Below, piece by piece: positions 1 to 6,955 of a DNA stretch of 34,162 nucleotides; position 1 is the stretch's first letter; each line of letters opens with the position of its first letter. The stretch lies in NCBI GenBank assembly GCA_003598975.1, contig QZIJ01000140.1, positions 1 through 34,162 of the forward strand, given 5' to 3'. The stretch is from Anaerolineaceae bacterium (GTDB lineage: Bacteria; Chloroflexota; Anaerolineae; Anaerolineales; Villigracilaceae). The position numbers and the translations under genes were made by a program. A model generated the notes under the pieces. That model worked only from the letters and a program-made list of their open reading frames with translations, was not told the DNA's origin and did not search any database.

Positions 1-63
1 TCGGCTGAAAGTGTCGGGGTGGTCGGATACGTGTCATCCCCTGAATGGGGAAACCGACGACCC
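1..63 (-). pseudogene. Interrupted partial duplicate of the tRNA-Pro 3' end
   Basis: Bases 1-27 are identical to 73-99, which hold the 3' end of tRNA-Pro plus 13 flanking bases; bases 52-63 match 104-115 (T-stem and variable region). In this copy the T-loop is replaced by a longer stretch that contains a CCCC/GGGG hairpin, so it cannot fold as a normal tRNA. No acceptor 5' half or anticodon arm is present. It reads as a tandem partial duplication of the tRNA 3' portion, perhaps left by an integration event. It touches the window edge, so its true extent is unknown. Confidence 0.6.
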
Positions 64-85
64 TACGGATCGTCGGCTGAAAGTG

Positions 86-158
86 TCGGGGTGGTCGGAC
101 TTGAACCGACGACCCCCGCGTCCCAAACGCGGTGCGCTGCCAACTGCGCCACACCCCG
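86..158 (-). tRNA. tRNA-Pro (anticodon TGG)
   Basis: On the minus strand the 7-base acceptor arms CGGGGTG and CACCCCG pair exactly. The anticodon stem CCGCG/CGCGG encloses the loop TTTGGGA, so the anticodon is TGG (proline). The T-arm GTCGG-TTCAAGT-CCGAC is normal and the discriminator base is A. CCA is not encoded. Length is 73 bases. The 3' end is partly duplicated just downstream, at 1-63. Confidence 0.95.
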
Positions 159-167
159 AACAGTACG

Positions 168-173
168 AGTATA
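168..173 (-). promoter_or_regulatory. Probable -10 box of tRNA-Pro
   Basis: Read on the minus strand this is TATACT, ending ten bases before the mature tRNA 5' end, which would start the transcript almost at the tRNA. No good -35 lies 16-18 bases upstream. A TTGACC in the adjacent inverted repeat is too close (8-base spacer). Confidence 0.45.
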
Positions 174-180
174 CCGCACT

Positions 181-232
181 CGGTCAAAAATTGCGCTTAT
201 TTTATAAGGGTGGAAAGCGCAATTTTTGACCG
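181..232. repeat. Perfect 18-bp inverted repeat between divergent genes
   Basis: Arms 181-198 and 215-232 are exact reverse complements, with a 16-base AT-rich loop. The arms contain runs of A and T and a GC patch. The element lies between the minus-strand tRNA-Pro and the plus-strand lipoprotein gene, so it is upstream of both and is not an ordinary transcription terminator for either. It may be an operator, a MITE-like palindrome or a block to readthrough. Confidence 0.8.
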
Positions 233-241
233 TGGGTATTA

Positions 242-247
242 TATAAT
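242..247 (+). promoter_or_regulatory. TATAAT -10 box just before the lipoprotein start
   Basis: A perfect TATAAT overlaps the first possible ATG (246) and lies seven bases before the second ATG (255). A start site at the usual distance would fall on or next to the ATG at 255, giving a leaderless mRNA. No convincing -35 is seen at 16-18 bases. Confidence 0.4.
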
Positions 248-1157
248 GCGTGGAATGTCACCCCGTCAAGCGACTCGACTCTTCCTCACCCTCCCGCTTC
301 TTCTCGGACTTTGGGCCTGCTCGCCCTCCGAACCGCCGCTCCCCACCCCAACCTCTTCCCCGCCCACCTCCACGCCCAAACCTCTCCCGACGGTGATTCC
401 CCCCACTCCCACTGCCACCGCGTTGACCTGTCTCAGCGCGCCCGGCGAACTGCAGACGGGCGAAGTTGCCACCGACGAGCGTCCCATCGCCTATATTGTC
501 TACCTGCCTCCCTGCTACGAGGAGTTTCCCGAGGTGCGTTACCCCGTCCTCTACCTGCTCAACGGCCAGCCATTCTCGATCGATCCCTACCCGCCCGGCG
601 AGCAGTGGATCCGCATCGGCGCGCCCGATGCGGCGGATAAACTCATCCATTCGGGAGAGTCAGCGCCCTTCATCATTGTCTTTCCCGAAGACCGTTACTG
701 GAACATCCAACAGGGCACGCGCTTCGGGCAATATTTCCTCAACAACTTCATCCCCTACATGGACGCCAACTACCGCACCCTCGCGGACCGCGACCACCGC
801 GCCATCGGCGGACTTTCGCGCGGCGGCGGATGGGCGTTCCAGATCGGCCTGACCAATCCCAACCTGTTCGGTTCGCTCGGCCTGCATTCGCCTGCCATTT
901 TTTCCAGCGACCGCGTCGTCTTCGAACGCTGGATCCGTGAACTGAGTCCCGAACTCTGGCCGCGTCTCTACCTCGATGTGGGTGACAACGATCTCGAACG
1001 CGATTTCAACCTCCACATCGAGGAAGTGCTGACCGCCAACGAAGTCCCGCACGAGTGGCATCTCAACAACGGCGCGCACAACGAGGCCTACTGGTCCGCG
1101 CACGTGGAGGAATACCTCCAGTGGTACGCGGAGGGCTGGGCGCAATCCTCTCCCTGA
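246..1157 (+). CDS. Putative lipoprotein esterase, alpha/beta-hydrolase (esterase D-like)
   Basis: A 303-residue exported protein. The N-terminus is a lipoprotein signal (hydrophobic stretch then LWAC, lipidation Cys25), followed by a Pro/Thr-rich linker to about residue 58. The rest resembles the esterase D / enterochelin-esterase-like hydrolases: YPVLYLLNG near 99-107, the nucleophile elbow GGLSRGGG (Ser191), an acidic residue in DVGDND (Asp247 or 249) and a His in NNGAHNE (His278), a plausible Ser-Asp-His triad. It probably acts on an ester substrate at the outer membrane face or cell surface; the substrate cannot be read. The start is 246 or 255 (both ATG); neither has a clear ribosome site, and a TATAAT directly precedes them. 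The stop overlaps the gatC promoter. Confidence 0.8.
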   Translation: MRGMSPRQATRLFLTLPLLLGLWACSPSEPPLPTPTSSPPTSTPKPLPTVIPPTPTATALTCLSAPGELQTGEVATDERPIAYIVYLPPCYEEFPEVRYPVLYLLNGQPFSIDPYPPGEQWIRIGAPDAADKLIHSGESAPFIIVFPEDRYWNIQQGTRFGQYFLNNFIPYMDANYRTLADRDHRAIGGLSRGGGWAFQIGLTNPNLFGSLGLHSPAIFSSDRVVFERWIRELSPELWPRLYLDVGDNDLERDFNLHIEEVLTANEVPHEWHLNNGAHNEAYWSAHVEEYLQWYAEGWAQSSP

Positions 1158-1163
1158 TATAAT
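1155..1163 (+). promoter_or_regulatory. Extended -10 promoter of gatC (TGATATAAT)
   Basis: TGA TATAAT is a perfect extended -10. It ends seven bases before the gatC ATG, and its TGA is the stop codon of the preceding gene. There is no Shine-Dalgarno sequence between it and the ATG, so a leaderless gatC transcript is likely. Confidence 0.5.
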
Positions 1164-1170
1164 CCTTTCC

Positions 1171-1458
1171 ATGTCCCTCACCATTCAGCAAGTGGAACAT
1201 ATTGCGCGGCTGGCGCGTCTCGAGTTGACCGACGAGCAGAAGGAACACTACCGCGGCCAACTCTCGACGATTCTCGACCACATCGCCAAATTGCAGGAAC
1301 TCGACACCCGCGACATCCCTCCGACGGTGAGCGGGTCGCTGTCCGAGATGCCTCTCCGCACGGACGAGCCGCGTCCTGGTCTCTCGATCGATGTGCTCCT
1401 TGCCAACGCCCCCGAAACCGCCGACGATCAATTCAAAGTCCCGCCGGTGTTTGAATAA
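1171..1458 (+). CDS. gatC: Aspartyl/glutamyl-tRNA amidotransferase subunit C
   Basis: A 95-residue protein of normal GatC length. It begins with the family pattern in which a helix carries VEHIARLARLELTDEQ, then a second helix (LSTILDHIAKLQELDT), then the typical proline-rich stretch ending LRTDEPRPGL and a C-terminal FKVPPVFE. GatC tethers GatA and GatB in the complex that turns Glu-tRNA(Gln) or Asp-tRNA(Asn) into the amidated form. gatA follows after a 95-base gap filled by a palindromic repeat; gatB is not in the window. There is no ribosome binding site; an extended -10 lies seven bases upstream. Confidence 0.93.
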   Translation: MSLTIQQVEHIARLARLELTDEQKEHYRGQLSTILDHIAKLQELDTRDIPPTVSGSLSEMPLRTDEPRPGLSIDVLLANAPETADDQFKVPPVFE

Positions 1459-1466
1459 ATTATGGC

Positions 1467-1544
1467 CGTCATTACAAGGCGGTGTTCTCCCGCCGAAGCA
1501 ATCCCTGCTTTTTGGGAGATTGCTTCGCTTCGCTCGCAATGACG
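1467..1544. repeat. Dispersed palindromic repeat, CTCGCAATGAC-ended family, copy 1
   Basis: The repeat runs from CGTCATTACAAG to CTCGCAATGACG with imperfect terminal inverted repeats. An inner inverted pair GAAGCAATC (1495-1503) / GATTGCTTC (1518-1526) is exact. A second copy is at 31486-31582. It fills the gatC-gatA gap, and an open frame through it would add residues to GatA that are not part of the enzyme. Confidence 0.8.
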
Positions 1545-1553
1545 GTGACGCCA

Positions 1554-3032
1554 ATGCCCTCCCTTTCCTCTCTCACCCTCACCCAAATGAAAGCAGGCCT
1601 CGAGCGCGGCGAATTTTCCAGCCGCGACCTCGTCCAGGCCGCGCTGGATGCGATTGCGCGCCTTGACCCCTCCCTCCATGCGTTTTTACAAGTGGACGGC
1701 GACCGCGCCTTGGCCGAAGCCGCCAAAGCCGACCAATTACCAATCGCCAATTACCAATTACATGGTATTCCCATTGCCGTCAAAGATGTGTTGACCGTGG
1801 AAGGGATGCCCTGCACGGCTGGCTCGAAAATCCTCGAGGGATTTATCCCGCCATACACGGCCACCTCGGTGAAAAAATTACAGGAGGCGGGTGCCATCGT
1901 CATCGGCAAGACCAACACCGATGAATTCGCGATGGGATCGTCCACCGAAAATTCCGCCTATGGGCGGACGATGAATCCGTGGGAGTTGTCGCGCGTCCCT
2001 GGCGGCTCGTCAGGCGGGAGCGCGGCCGCAGTCGTCGCGAGACTCGTCCCTGCCGCGCTTGGCACCGACACGGGCGGTTCCGTCCGCCAGCCCGCTTCGT
2101 TTTGCGGAATCACTGGACTAAAAACCACCTATGGCCGCGTCTCGCGCTACGGGCTGATCGCATTCGGCTCGTCGCTGGATACGGTCGGTGTGCTCGCACA
2201 AAATGCTGAAGACGCCGCGTTGATTTTTTCGGTGATGGCGGGACACGATCCACTCGATGCGACCTCGGCGGATTCGTCTGTTCCTTCGATTGATCTGACC
2301 CGCCGCCCTGAGCGGAGCGGAGCGAAGTCGAAGGGCGATTTGCAGGGTCTGCGCGTCGGCGTCCCGAAGGAATATTTCATCGAGGGGATGCAGGCCGAAG
2401 TTCAGGAAAAGACGCGGCAGGCCATCGAACAGATGAAGTCCCTCGGCGCGGAAATCATCGAGGTCAGCCTGCCGCACACCGAGTACGCGCTTCCCGTCTA
2501 CTACATCCTCGCGCCCGCGGAAGCGTCCGCAAATCTGGCGCGCTTCGACGGAGTCCGCTACGGCCCGCGCAGTGAAGCGGACTCGATGTGGGACGTGTTC
2601 TTCAAAACGCGCGGCGAAAAATTCGGCGAGGAGGCCACGCGGCGGATCATGATTGGGACGTACGCGCTCTCGGCGGGATATTACGACGCCTACTACGGAC
2701 AGGCGCAGAAGGCGCGCACGTTGATCGCGCGGGACTTTGATGCGGCCTTCTCCAACGTGGACGTGATCGCCGCTCCGACGACCCCCACAACCGCGTTCGT
2801 GGCGGGCGCGCACGCGGACGATCCGCTGGCGATGTATCTTGAAGACGTGTTCACCCTGCCCGCGAATCTCGCGGGGATTCCCGGAATCTCATTCCCCGTT
2901 GGATTCGATTCACAAGGTTTGCCAATTGGGATGCAATTGCTCGGCCCGCGCTTTCGCGAGGATGTGATCCTGCGCGCCGCGCACGCGTACCAGCAGGTGA
3001 CGGATTGGCACATCTGCACGCCCAAATTATGA
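1554..3032 (+). CDS. gatA: Aspartyl/glutamyl-tRNA amidotransferase subunit A
   Basis: The amidase subunit of GatCAB, releasing ammonia from glutamine for tRNA-dependent amidation. It is 492 residues from the ATG at 1554, which has GGTGA five bases upstream. Longer in-frame starts lie inside the preceding palindromic repeat and are rejected. The amidase Ser-cisSer-Lys triad is complete: Lys77 (PIAVKD), Ser152 (PGGSSGGS) and Ser176 (TDTGGSV). Two stretches look like repeat-derived insertions: residues 60-70 (DQLPIANYQLH), coded by iterated CCAATTAC, and residues 250-261 (RRPERSGAKSKG), in the variable loop before GLRVGVPKEYF. Both sit at surface-loop positions away from the catalytic residues, so the enzyme should work. 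Confidence 0.95.
   Translation: MPSLSSLTLTQMKAGLERGEFSSRDLVQAALDAIARLDPSLHAFLQVDGDRALAEAAKADQLPIANYQLHGIPIAVKDVLTVEGMPCTAGSKILEGFIPPYTATSVKKLQEAGAIVIGKTNTDEFAMGSSTENSAYGRTMNPWELSRVPGGSSGGSAAAVVARLVPAALGTDTGGSVRQPASFCGITGLKTTYGRVSRYGLIAFGSSLDTVGVLAQNAEDAALIFSVMAGHDPLDATSADSSVPSIDLTRRPERSGAKSKGDLQGLRVGVPKEYFIEGMQAEVQEKTRQAIEQMKSLGAEIIEVSLPHTEYALPVYYILAPAEASANLARFDGVRYGPRSEADSMWDVFFKTRGEKFGEEATRRIMIGTYALSAGYYDAYYGQAQKARTLIARDFDAAFSNVDVIAAPTTPTTAFVAGAHADDPLAMYLEDVFTLPANLAGIPGISFPVGFDSQGLPIGMQLLGPRFREDVILRAAHAYQQVTDWHICTPKL
1733..1761 (+). repeat. In-frame CCAATTAC iteration inside gatA
   Basis: CCAATTAC occurs at 1733-1740 and 1747-1754, and CAATTAC at 1755-1761, in a gene that is otherwise GC-rich. 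It codes for DQLPIANYQLH just before the conserved GIPIAVKD segment, where GatA proteins vary in sequence and length. Confidence 0.65.
2304..2337 (+). repeat. In-frame GAGCGGAGCGAAGTCGAAGG-type repeat in gatA
   Basis: The ends CGCCCT (2304-2309) and AGGGCG (2332-2337) are inverted, around a GAGCGGAGCGGAGCGAAGTC core. Related sequence lies at 28341-28376 and in the 30613-30740 gap. It is translated as RRPERSGAKSKG within GatA. Confidence 0.65.
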
Positions 3033-3034
3033 TT

Positions 3035-3097
3035 AACCACAAAGGACACAAAGTGCACGAAGTTTTTCCTTTGTGACCTTTGTGTACTTTGTGTTTA
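3035..3097. repeat. Large imperfect palindrome, ACCACAAAGGACACAAAG family, copy 1
   Basis: The left arm (3035-3062) and right arm (3066-3097) are imperfect reverse complements built of CACAAAG/CTTTGTG units. It fills the gap between gatA and galE. Related copies are at 14059-14131, 17128-17264 and 29433-29506. It may act as a terminator or stabilise mRNA ends. Confidence 0.75.
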
Positions 3098-3110
3098 GAA
3101 AAGAGGATTG

Positions 3111-4088
3111 ATGAATATTTTTGTCACAGGCGGGGCGGGATATATCGGCTCGGCCACAGCAGAAGCACTTTTGAAGGCGGGACATTCCGTCACGGTGTTT
3201 GATTCGCTGGTCAGCGGACATCGCGCTGCCATTCCAGAGGGGGCGATATTTGTCAAAGCAGATTTGAAAAATACGAGAGCCTTGTCCGCTGCGCTGAAGG
3301 CCGAGAAGTTCGACGCGGTGATGCATTTTGCCGCGTCCATCGAGGCGGGCGAGTCGATGAAGGACCCTGGCAAATTTTTTCACAACAACCTGGTCAATTC
3401 CCTACATTTGATCGAGGCGGCTGTTGAAAATGAAGTTAAACGTTTTGTCCTTTCATCCACCGCCGCAGTTTATCAGTCCAGCGAGGAACCATTGACGGAG
3501 GAGTCGCCGCTCGGCCCGACCAACGTTTACGGGCAGACGAAGTTGATGGTGGAGCAGGCGCTCGAATGGTATCGAAAAATTTACGGAGTGCATTTCGCGG
3601 CCCTGCGATATTTCAACGCCTGCGGCGCCTTGCCCGGACGGGGAGAGGCGCACCAGCCCGAATCGCACCTCATCCCGCGCGTGCTCAGCGTGCCGCTCGG
3701 CAAACTGGATTCGATCAACATCAATGGGACGGACTACCCGACGCCCGACGGCACCTGCATCCGCGACTATATTCACATTGCGGACCTGGTCTCGGCGCAT
3801 CTGTTGGCGTTGGATGCGCTCGCGTTACGCGACAGGCTGGTATATAACGTCGGAAGCGGGAGCGGCTACTCGGTCCGCGAAGTGATCGAGATGGCGCGCG
3901 CCGTCACCGAGCACGACATCCCGGCGGTCGAGTCACCGAGGCGGGAGGGCGATCCCGCGCGGTTGGTGGCGTCGTCCGAGAAAATCCGCCGCGAGTTGGG
4001 ATGGAATCCCGCACACGACGATTTGCGCGAGATTCTGTCCAGCGCGTGGGAGTGGCACAAGTCACATCCGAATGGATATCAGGAGTAA
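3111..4088 (+). CDS. galE: UDP-glucose 4-epimerase
   Basis: A 325-residue extended short-chain dehydrogenase. The Rossmann motif TGGAGYIGS is at the N-terminus, the catalytic Ser/Thr and Tyr-Lys are in LSSTAAVYQ and NVYGQTK, and RYFNACGA and DGTCIRDYIH are typical of GalE. It would interconvert UDP-glucose and UDP-galactose in the cytoplasm, supplying sugar for polysaccharide or for Leloir metabolism. The ATG at 3111 has AGAGGA about four bases upstream; a TTG directly before it is not needed. It ends two bases before the M50 peptidase gene, whose ribosome site overlaps the galE stop, so the two are co-transcribed. Other NDP-sugar epimerases cannot be excluded. Confidence 0.9.
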   Translation: MNIFVTGGAGYIGSATAEALLKAGHSVTVFDSLVSGHRAAIPEGAIFVKADLKNTRALSAALKAEKFDAVMHFAASIEAGESMKDPGKFFHNNLVNSLHLIEAAVENEVKRFVLSSTAAVYQSSEEPLTEESPLGPTNVYGQTKLMVEQALEWYRKIYGVHFAALRYFNACGALPGRGEAHQPESHLIPRVLSVPLGKLDSININGTDYPTPDGTCIRDYIHIADLVSAHLLALDALALRDRLVYNVGSGSGYSVREVIEMARAVTEHDIPAVESPRREGDPARLVASSEKIRRELGWNPAHDDLREILSSAWEWHKSHPNGYQE

Positions 4089-4090
4089 TC

Positions 4091-4750
4091 ATGACCTTTG
4101 CAGTTGTTCTTATCGGCTGGATCTTTTCGCTTTGCCTGCATGAGTTCGGCCATGCCATCGTCGCTTATTATGGCGGCGACACCACTGTGAAGGATAAGGG
4201 TTACCTCACCTTCAATCCGTTGAAATACACCCACCCACTCTACTCGATTGTTTTGCCGGTGGTGTTTTTGTTGATGGGCGGCATTGGCCTGCCCGGCGGC
4301 GCCGTTTACATCGAGACATGGCGATTGAAGAATCGCACTTGGCAAAGTCTCGTTTCGCTGGCGGGACCTGTTGCGAATCTCATTGTCCTGATCGTCCTCG
4401 GTATCGTGCTTAAGTTTGTGCCGTGGGAGAACTATGATGCCAATAACAGTATCTGGCCGGGGATTGCCTTCCTGGCGCTCCTTCAAGCCAGCGCGCTGGT
4501 GCTGAATTTGATTCCGCTCCCGCCCTTCGATGGATATGGAATTCTCGAACCATTCCTCAAGGATGGCACGCGCGATTGGATGAATTCGATGCGGACATGG
4601 ATCATGCTGATTGTCTTCCTCGCGCTGTGGAACATCCCGATGGTCAATAACCTGTTCTGGACACAGGTGTACATCATCTCCAGCCGCCTCGGCGTCCCAT
4701 GGGAACTGGCTTGGGACGGTTTCGACCGTTTCCGCTTCTGGCTGCTGTAA
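4091..4750 (+). CDS. M50-family membrane metalloprotease (site-2 protease-like)
   Basis: A 219-residue polytopic membrane protein. The first helix carries the zinc motif HEFGHA (residues 17-22), and a later helix carries NLIPLPPFDG, matching the NPDG-type third ligand of site-2 proteases. There are about five or six hydrophobic segments and no PDZ or CBS domain, so it belongs to the small YwhC-like group. It would cut membrane-embedded substrates; the target is unknown. AGGAG lies five bases before the ATG. It is translated with galE and followed by a strong terminator. Confidence 0.85.
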   Translation: MTFAVVLIGWIFSLCLHEFGHAIVAYYGGDTTVKDKGYLTFNPLKYTHPLYSIVLPVVFLLMGGIGLPGGAVYIETWRLKNRTWQSLVSLAGPVANLIVLIVLGIVLKFVPWENYDANNSIWPGIAFLALLQASALVLNLIPLPPFDGYGILEPFLKDGTRDWMNSMRTWIMLIVFLALWNIPMVNNLFWTQVYIISSRLGVPWELAWDGFDRFRFWLL

Positions 4751-4766
4751 TTTTTTCTTTCTTTTC

Positions 4767-4803
4767 AAACAACCTCCTCATGCAAGTGGGGAGGTTGTTT
4801 TTA
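4767..4803 (+). terminator. Rho-independent terminator after the M50 gene
   Basis: Arms AAACAACCTCC (4767-4777) and GGAGGTTGTTT (4790-4800) pair exactly, followed by further T residues. Confidence 0.85.
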
Positions 4804-4805
4804 AC

Positions 4806-4834
4806 TTTACAAATAAGACTGAATTTGTTATAAT
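4806..4834 (+). promoter_or_regulatory. Consensus-like promoter of the NADH dehydrogenase gene
   Basis: TTTACA (4806-4811), a 17-base spacer, and an extended -10 TGTTATAAT (hexamer 4829-4834). The predicted start near 4841 leaves a leader of about 37 bases with an AGAGAG ribosome site before the ATG at 4878. Confidence 0.8.
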
Positions 4835-4877
4835 AATAGTGTAATATTTCACAAATAAATACCCAAGAGAGAATCCT

Positions 4878-6122
4878 ATGACTACCACCCCTCATGTTGT
4901 CATCATCGGCGCAGGCTTCGCGGGGCTAGAAGTCGCGCATGGTTTGGCGAAAGCCCCCGTTCGCATCACCTTGATCGACAAGCACAACCACCATCTATTC
5001 CAGCCTCTGCTGTACCAGGTCGCCATTGCGGGTTTGCTCCCTTCGCAGATCGCGCAACCCGTCCGCACCATTTTCCGCCGCCAGAAGAATTTCACATTTC
5101 AAATGGGCGAAGTGACCGAGGTCAATTTTGATCAACGCTTTATCAAACTCAACGGTTCGGTCATCGCCTACGATTACCTTGTCATCGCGGTCGGCGGGCG
5201 GACCAACTTCTTTGGCCAGGATGCGCTGGAGGAACAAGGCTTCCAACTCAAAGACATTGAGTCTGCTGTCCGCACGCGTAACCACCTGCTCTCGCTTTTT
5301 GAACAAGCCAGCCACGAAGGCGACGCCGAAAAGCGCAAGGCCATGCTGACCTTCGTCATCGTGGGCGGAGGACCGACAGGCGTGGAGACGGCAGGCGCGC
5401 TGGCCGAACTGGTCGAGCACGTGATGGTGAAAGACTTCCCCCGCCTCAACCTGGACGAGGCGCGGGTCATCCTGCTCGAGGCGAGTCCGCACCTCATCAA
5501 CGCCTACCCCGACGAATTGCGCCGCGCCACACATCGTCTCTTGCGCAAAAAGAACGTGGAAATTTTATTGAACACGAAGATGGAGGATTACGACGGTCAA
5601 CGCGTGACGTTGGGGAATGGGACTCAGATCGAATCACGCACGCTGATCTGGACGGCGGGAGTCAAAGCCGCCGAACTCGCGGATCGACTCGGCGTGGAGC
5701 AGGCCTCCGCGGGACGAATTCGCGTCACGCCGACCTTGCAGTTGCCGCGTCGTCCCGAGGTTTTTGTCATCGGGGACGCGGCCTTCCTCGTCAACGGAAA
5801 TGGACAGCCGCTTCCGATGTTGTCCACGGTCGCCATCCAGCAGGGAAAGGCCGCGGCGGACAGTATCCGCCGTCTGGTCGCGGGAGGCGAGGCGCTTCCG
5901 TTCCAGTACAAGGATCCTGGTCTGCTTGCCACGGTCGGACGGAACGCCGCCGTAGCGCGCATCTTCGGGCTGTCGTTCAGCGGGTTGATCGCGTGGCTGA
6001 TCTGGGTCGGCCTGCACATCTATCGCATCATCGGCTTCCGCAATCGCATCGCCGTGATGTTCAACTGGGCGTGGGATTATTTCTTTTACGAGAATCAGGT
6101 GAGGTTGATCACGAGAGAATAA
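4878..6122 (+). CDS. ndh: Type II NADH dehydrogenase
   Basis: A 414-residue FAD flavoprotein that moves electrons from NADH to quinone without pumping protons. Two Rossmann motifs are visible: VVIIGAGFAGLE at the N-terminus (FAD) and FVIVGGGPTGVE in the middle (NADH). FVIGDAA is the second FAD contact. The C-terminal part contains a hydrophobic/amphipathic stretch (SGLIAWLIWVGLHIYRI) and aromatic WAWDYFFYENQ, which in this family anchor the protein on the inner membrane face. It stands alone between a terminator and a convergent minus-strand gene and has its own strong promoter. Confidence 0.93.
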   Translation: MTTTPHVVIIGAGFAGLEVAHGLAKAPVRITLIDKHNHHLFQPLLYQVAIAGLLPSQIAQPVRTIFRRQKNFTFQMGEVTEVNFDQRFIKLNGSVIAYDYLVIAVGGRTNFFGQDALEEQGFQLKDIESAVRTRNHLLSLFEQASHEGDAEKRKAMLTFVIVGGGPTGVETAGALAELVEHVMVKDFPRLNLDEARVILLEASPHLINAYPDELRRATHRLLRKKNVEILLNTKMEDYDGQRVTLGNGTQIESRTLIWTAGVKAAELADRLGVEQASAGRIRVTPTLQLPRRPEVFVIGDAAFLVNGNGQPLPMLSTVAIQQGKAAADSIRRLVAGGEALPFQYKDPGLLATVGRNAAVARIFGLSFSGLIAWLIWVGLHIYRIIGFRNRIAVMFNWAWDYFFYENQVRLITRE

Positions 6123-6137
6123 AAAGAAACCTGGTTT

Positions 6138-6503
6138 CTACAGCGCGGACATTTCCCGATACAAAAACCATTGCCCCTTGCGGTTGTCCACGTTTTTCAT
6201 GGCGCGGTCGTAGTAGAGATCGAAGACCTGCCCCGAATCCGCCTTCACCCGAAAATAGAAGCGTCCCACGTTGAGCGAACCGCGTCCCGCCGCGACAACT
6301 GCGTGTTTGGGACGCATGTTCTTCGCGGCGCGGCCGCGGCGGGTGAAGTCCGCCCACTCGGAGAGGGACTCGGTCACGCGGAAGGTTTTCCCGTTCCAGA
6401 TGAATCCGTTCGGGCAGGGCGGGGATTTTTCCAGCGCGGGAGGGGAATCGAAGATGACTTCGATGGGGTCATCGTAGAAGTGGAGAGGGGTGAGGTCAGA
6501 CAT
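6138..6503 (-). CDS. DUF6504-like cytoplasmic protein
   Basis: A 121-residue soluble protein with the pattern DDPIEVIFDSPP, then GFIWNGKTFRVTE, and a C-terminal VFDLYYDRAMKNVDNRKGQWFL, which resembles DUF6504 proteins; function is unknown. The ATG at 6503 has no Shine-Dalgarno sequence. The start lies inside the 3' end of the upstream Cys-rich frame (130-base overlap), which suggests that the upstream gene lost its own end here. It converges on ndh with only 15 bases between them and no clear terminator. Confidence 0.75.
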   Translation of the reverse strand: MSDLTPLHFYDDPIEVIFDSPPALEKSPPCPNGFIWNGKTFRVTESLSEWADFTRRGRAAKNMRPKHAVVAAGRGSLNVGRFYFRVKADSGQVFDLYYDRAMKNVDNRKGQWFLYREMSAL

Positions 6504-6955
6504 TTTACACTTTGATCATAACCCATATTTGGCGTCTGCACATAATCGCTACAGCCCGTTGCCGCCCCACAGTTACAGCTCCCCGTCGCCCCAATCGCCT
6601 TGCACACCTGCCCCCCCGTACAATAGCCGTTACAGCTCGGGTATCCGCTCGCCACACACGTCGGCCCCGTCGGCGGGGGAGTCGGCGACGCCGTGGGGTT
6701 GTCCTGGTCATAACACTGCGCCCCGTGCGGCATACAATTAGCACAATCCAACAAATTACTGTAGCTCCAATCACAACTACCCGCCTTCTCCTCACACTTG
6801 GCCTGATCCCCATTCGCTGATCCACATTCATCAGCATTTTCATCCCATTTCAAACAAGTCACTGAGTTATTTGTACAATCAAGCGCGCTCACACTCTTGT
6901 TAGCGCCCAGCCACAACCCAAAAAGTAGTAGCATCACCCCCACCACCCTCTTCAT
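6374..6955 (-). CDS. Secreted Cys-rich protein, probably with a non-native C-terminus
   Basis: Family not recognised. A signal peptide (MKRVVGVMLLLFGLWLGANK, likely cut after VSA) precedes about 16 Cys residues in two clusters separated by a Thr/Pro linker (NPTASPTPPPTGP). The spacing suggests disulfide-bonded small domains outside the cell. The last 43 residues are read from the start of the DUF6504-like gene in another frame, are Ser/Thr/Pro-rich and contain only one Cys. The true end was probably lost by deletion or frameshift at about 6503. It overlaps the upstream gene by four bases (ATGA), so the two are translationally coupled. Confidence 0.6.
   Translation of the reverse strand: MKRVVGVMLLLFGLWLGANKSVSALDCTNNSVTCLKWDENADECGSANGDQAKCEEKAGSCDWSYSNLLDCANCMPHGAQCYDQDNPTASPTPPPTGPTCVASGYPSCNGYCTGGQVCKAIGATGSCNCGAATGCSDYVQTPNMGYDQSVKCLTSPLSTSTMTPSKSSSIPLPRWKNPRPARTDSSGTGKPSA

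Noticed and set aside
226-247. TTGACC with TATAAT as a promoter for the first lipoprotein
   Set aside because: The spacer is only ten bases, too short for sigma-70-type recognition.
1482-1553. N-terminal extension of GatA (FSRRSNPCFLGDCFASLAMT)
   Set aside because: Translated palindromic repeat that also occurs at 31486-31582; GatA homology begins after the ATG at 1554.
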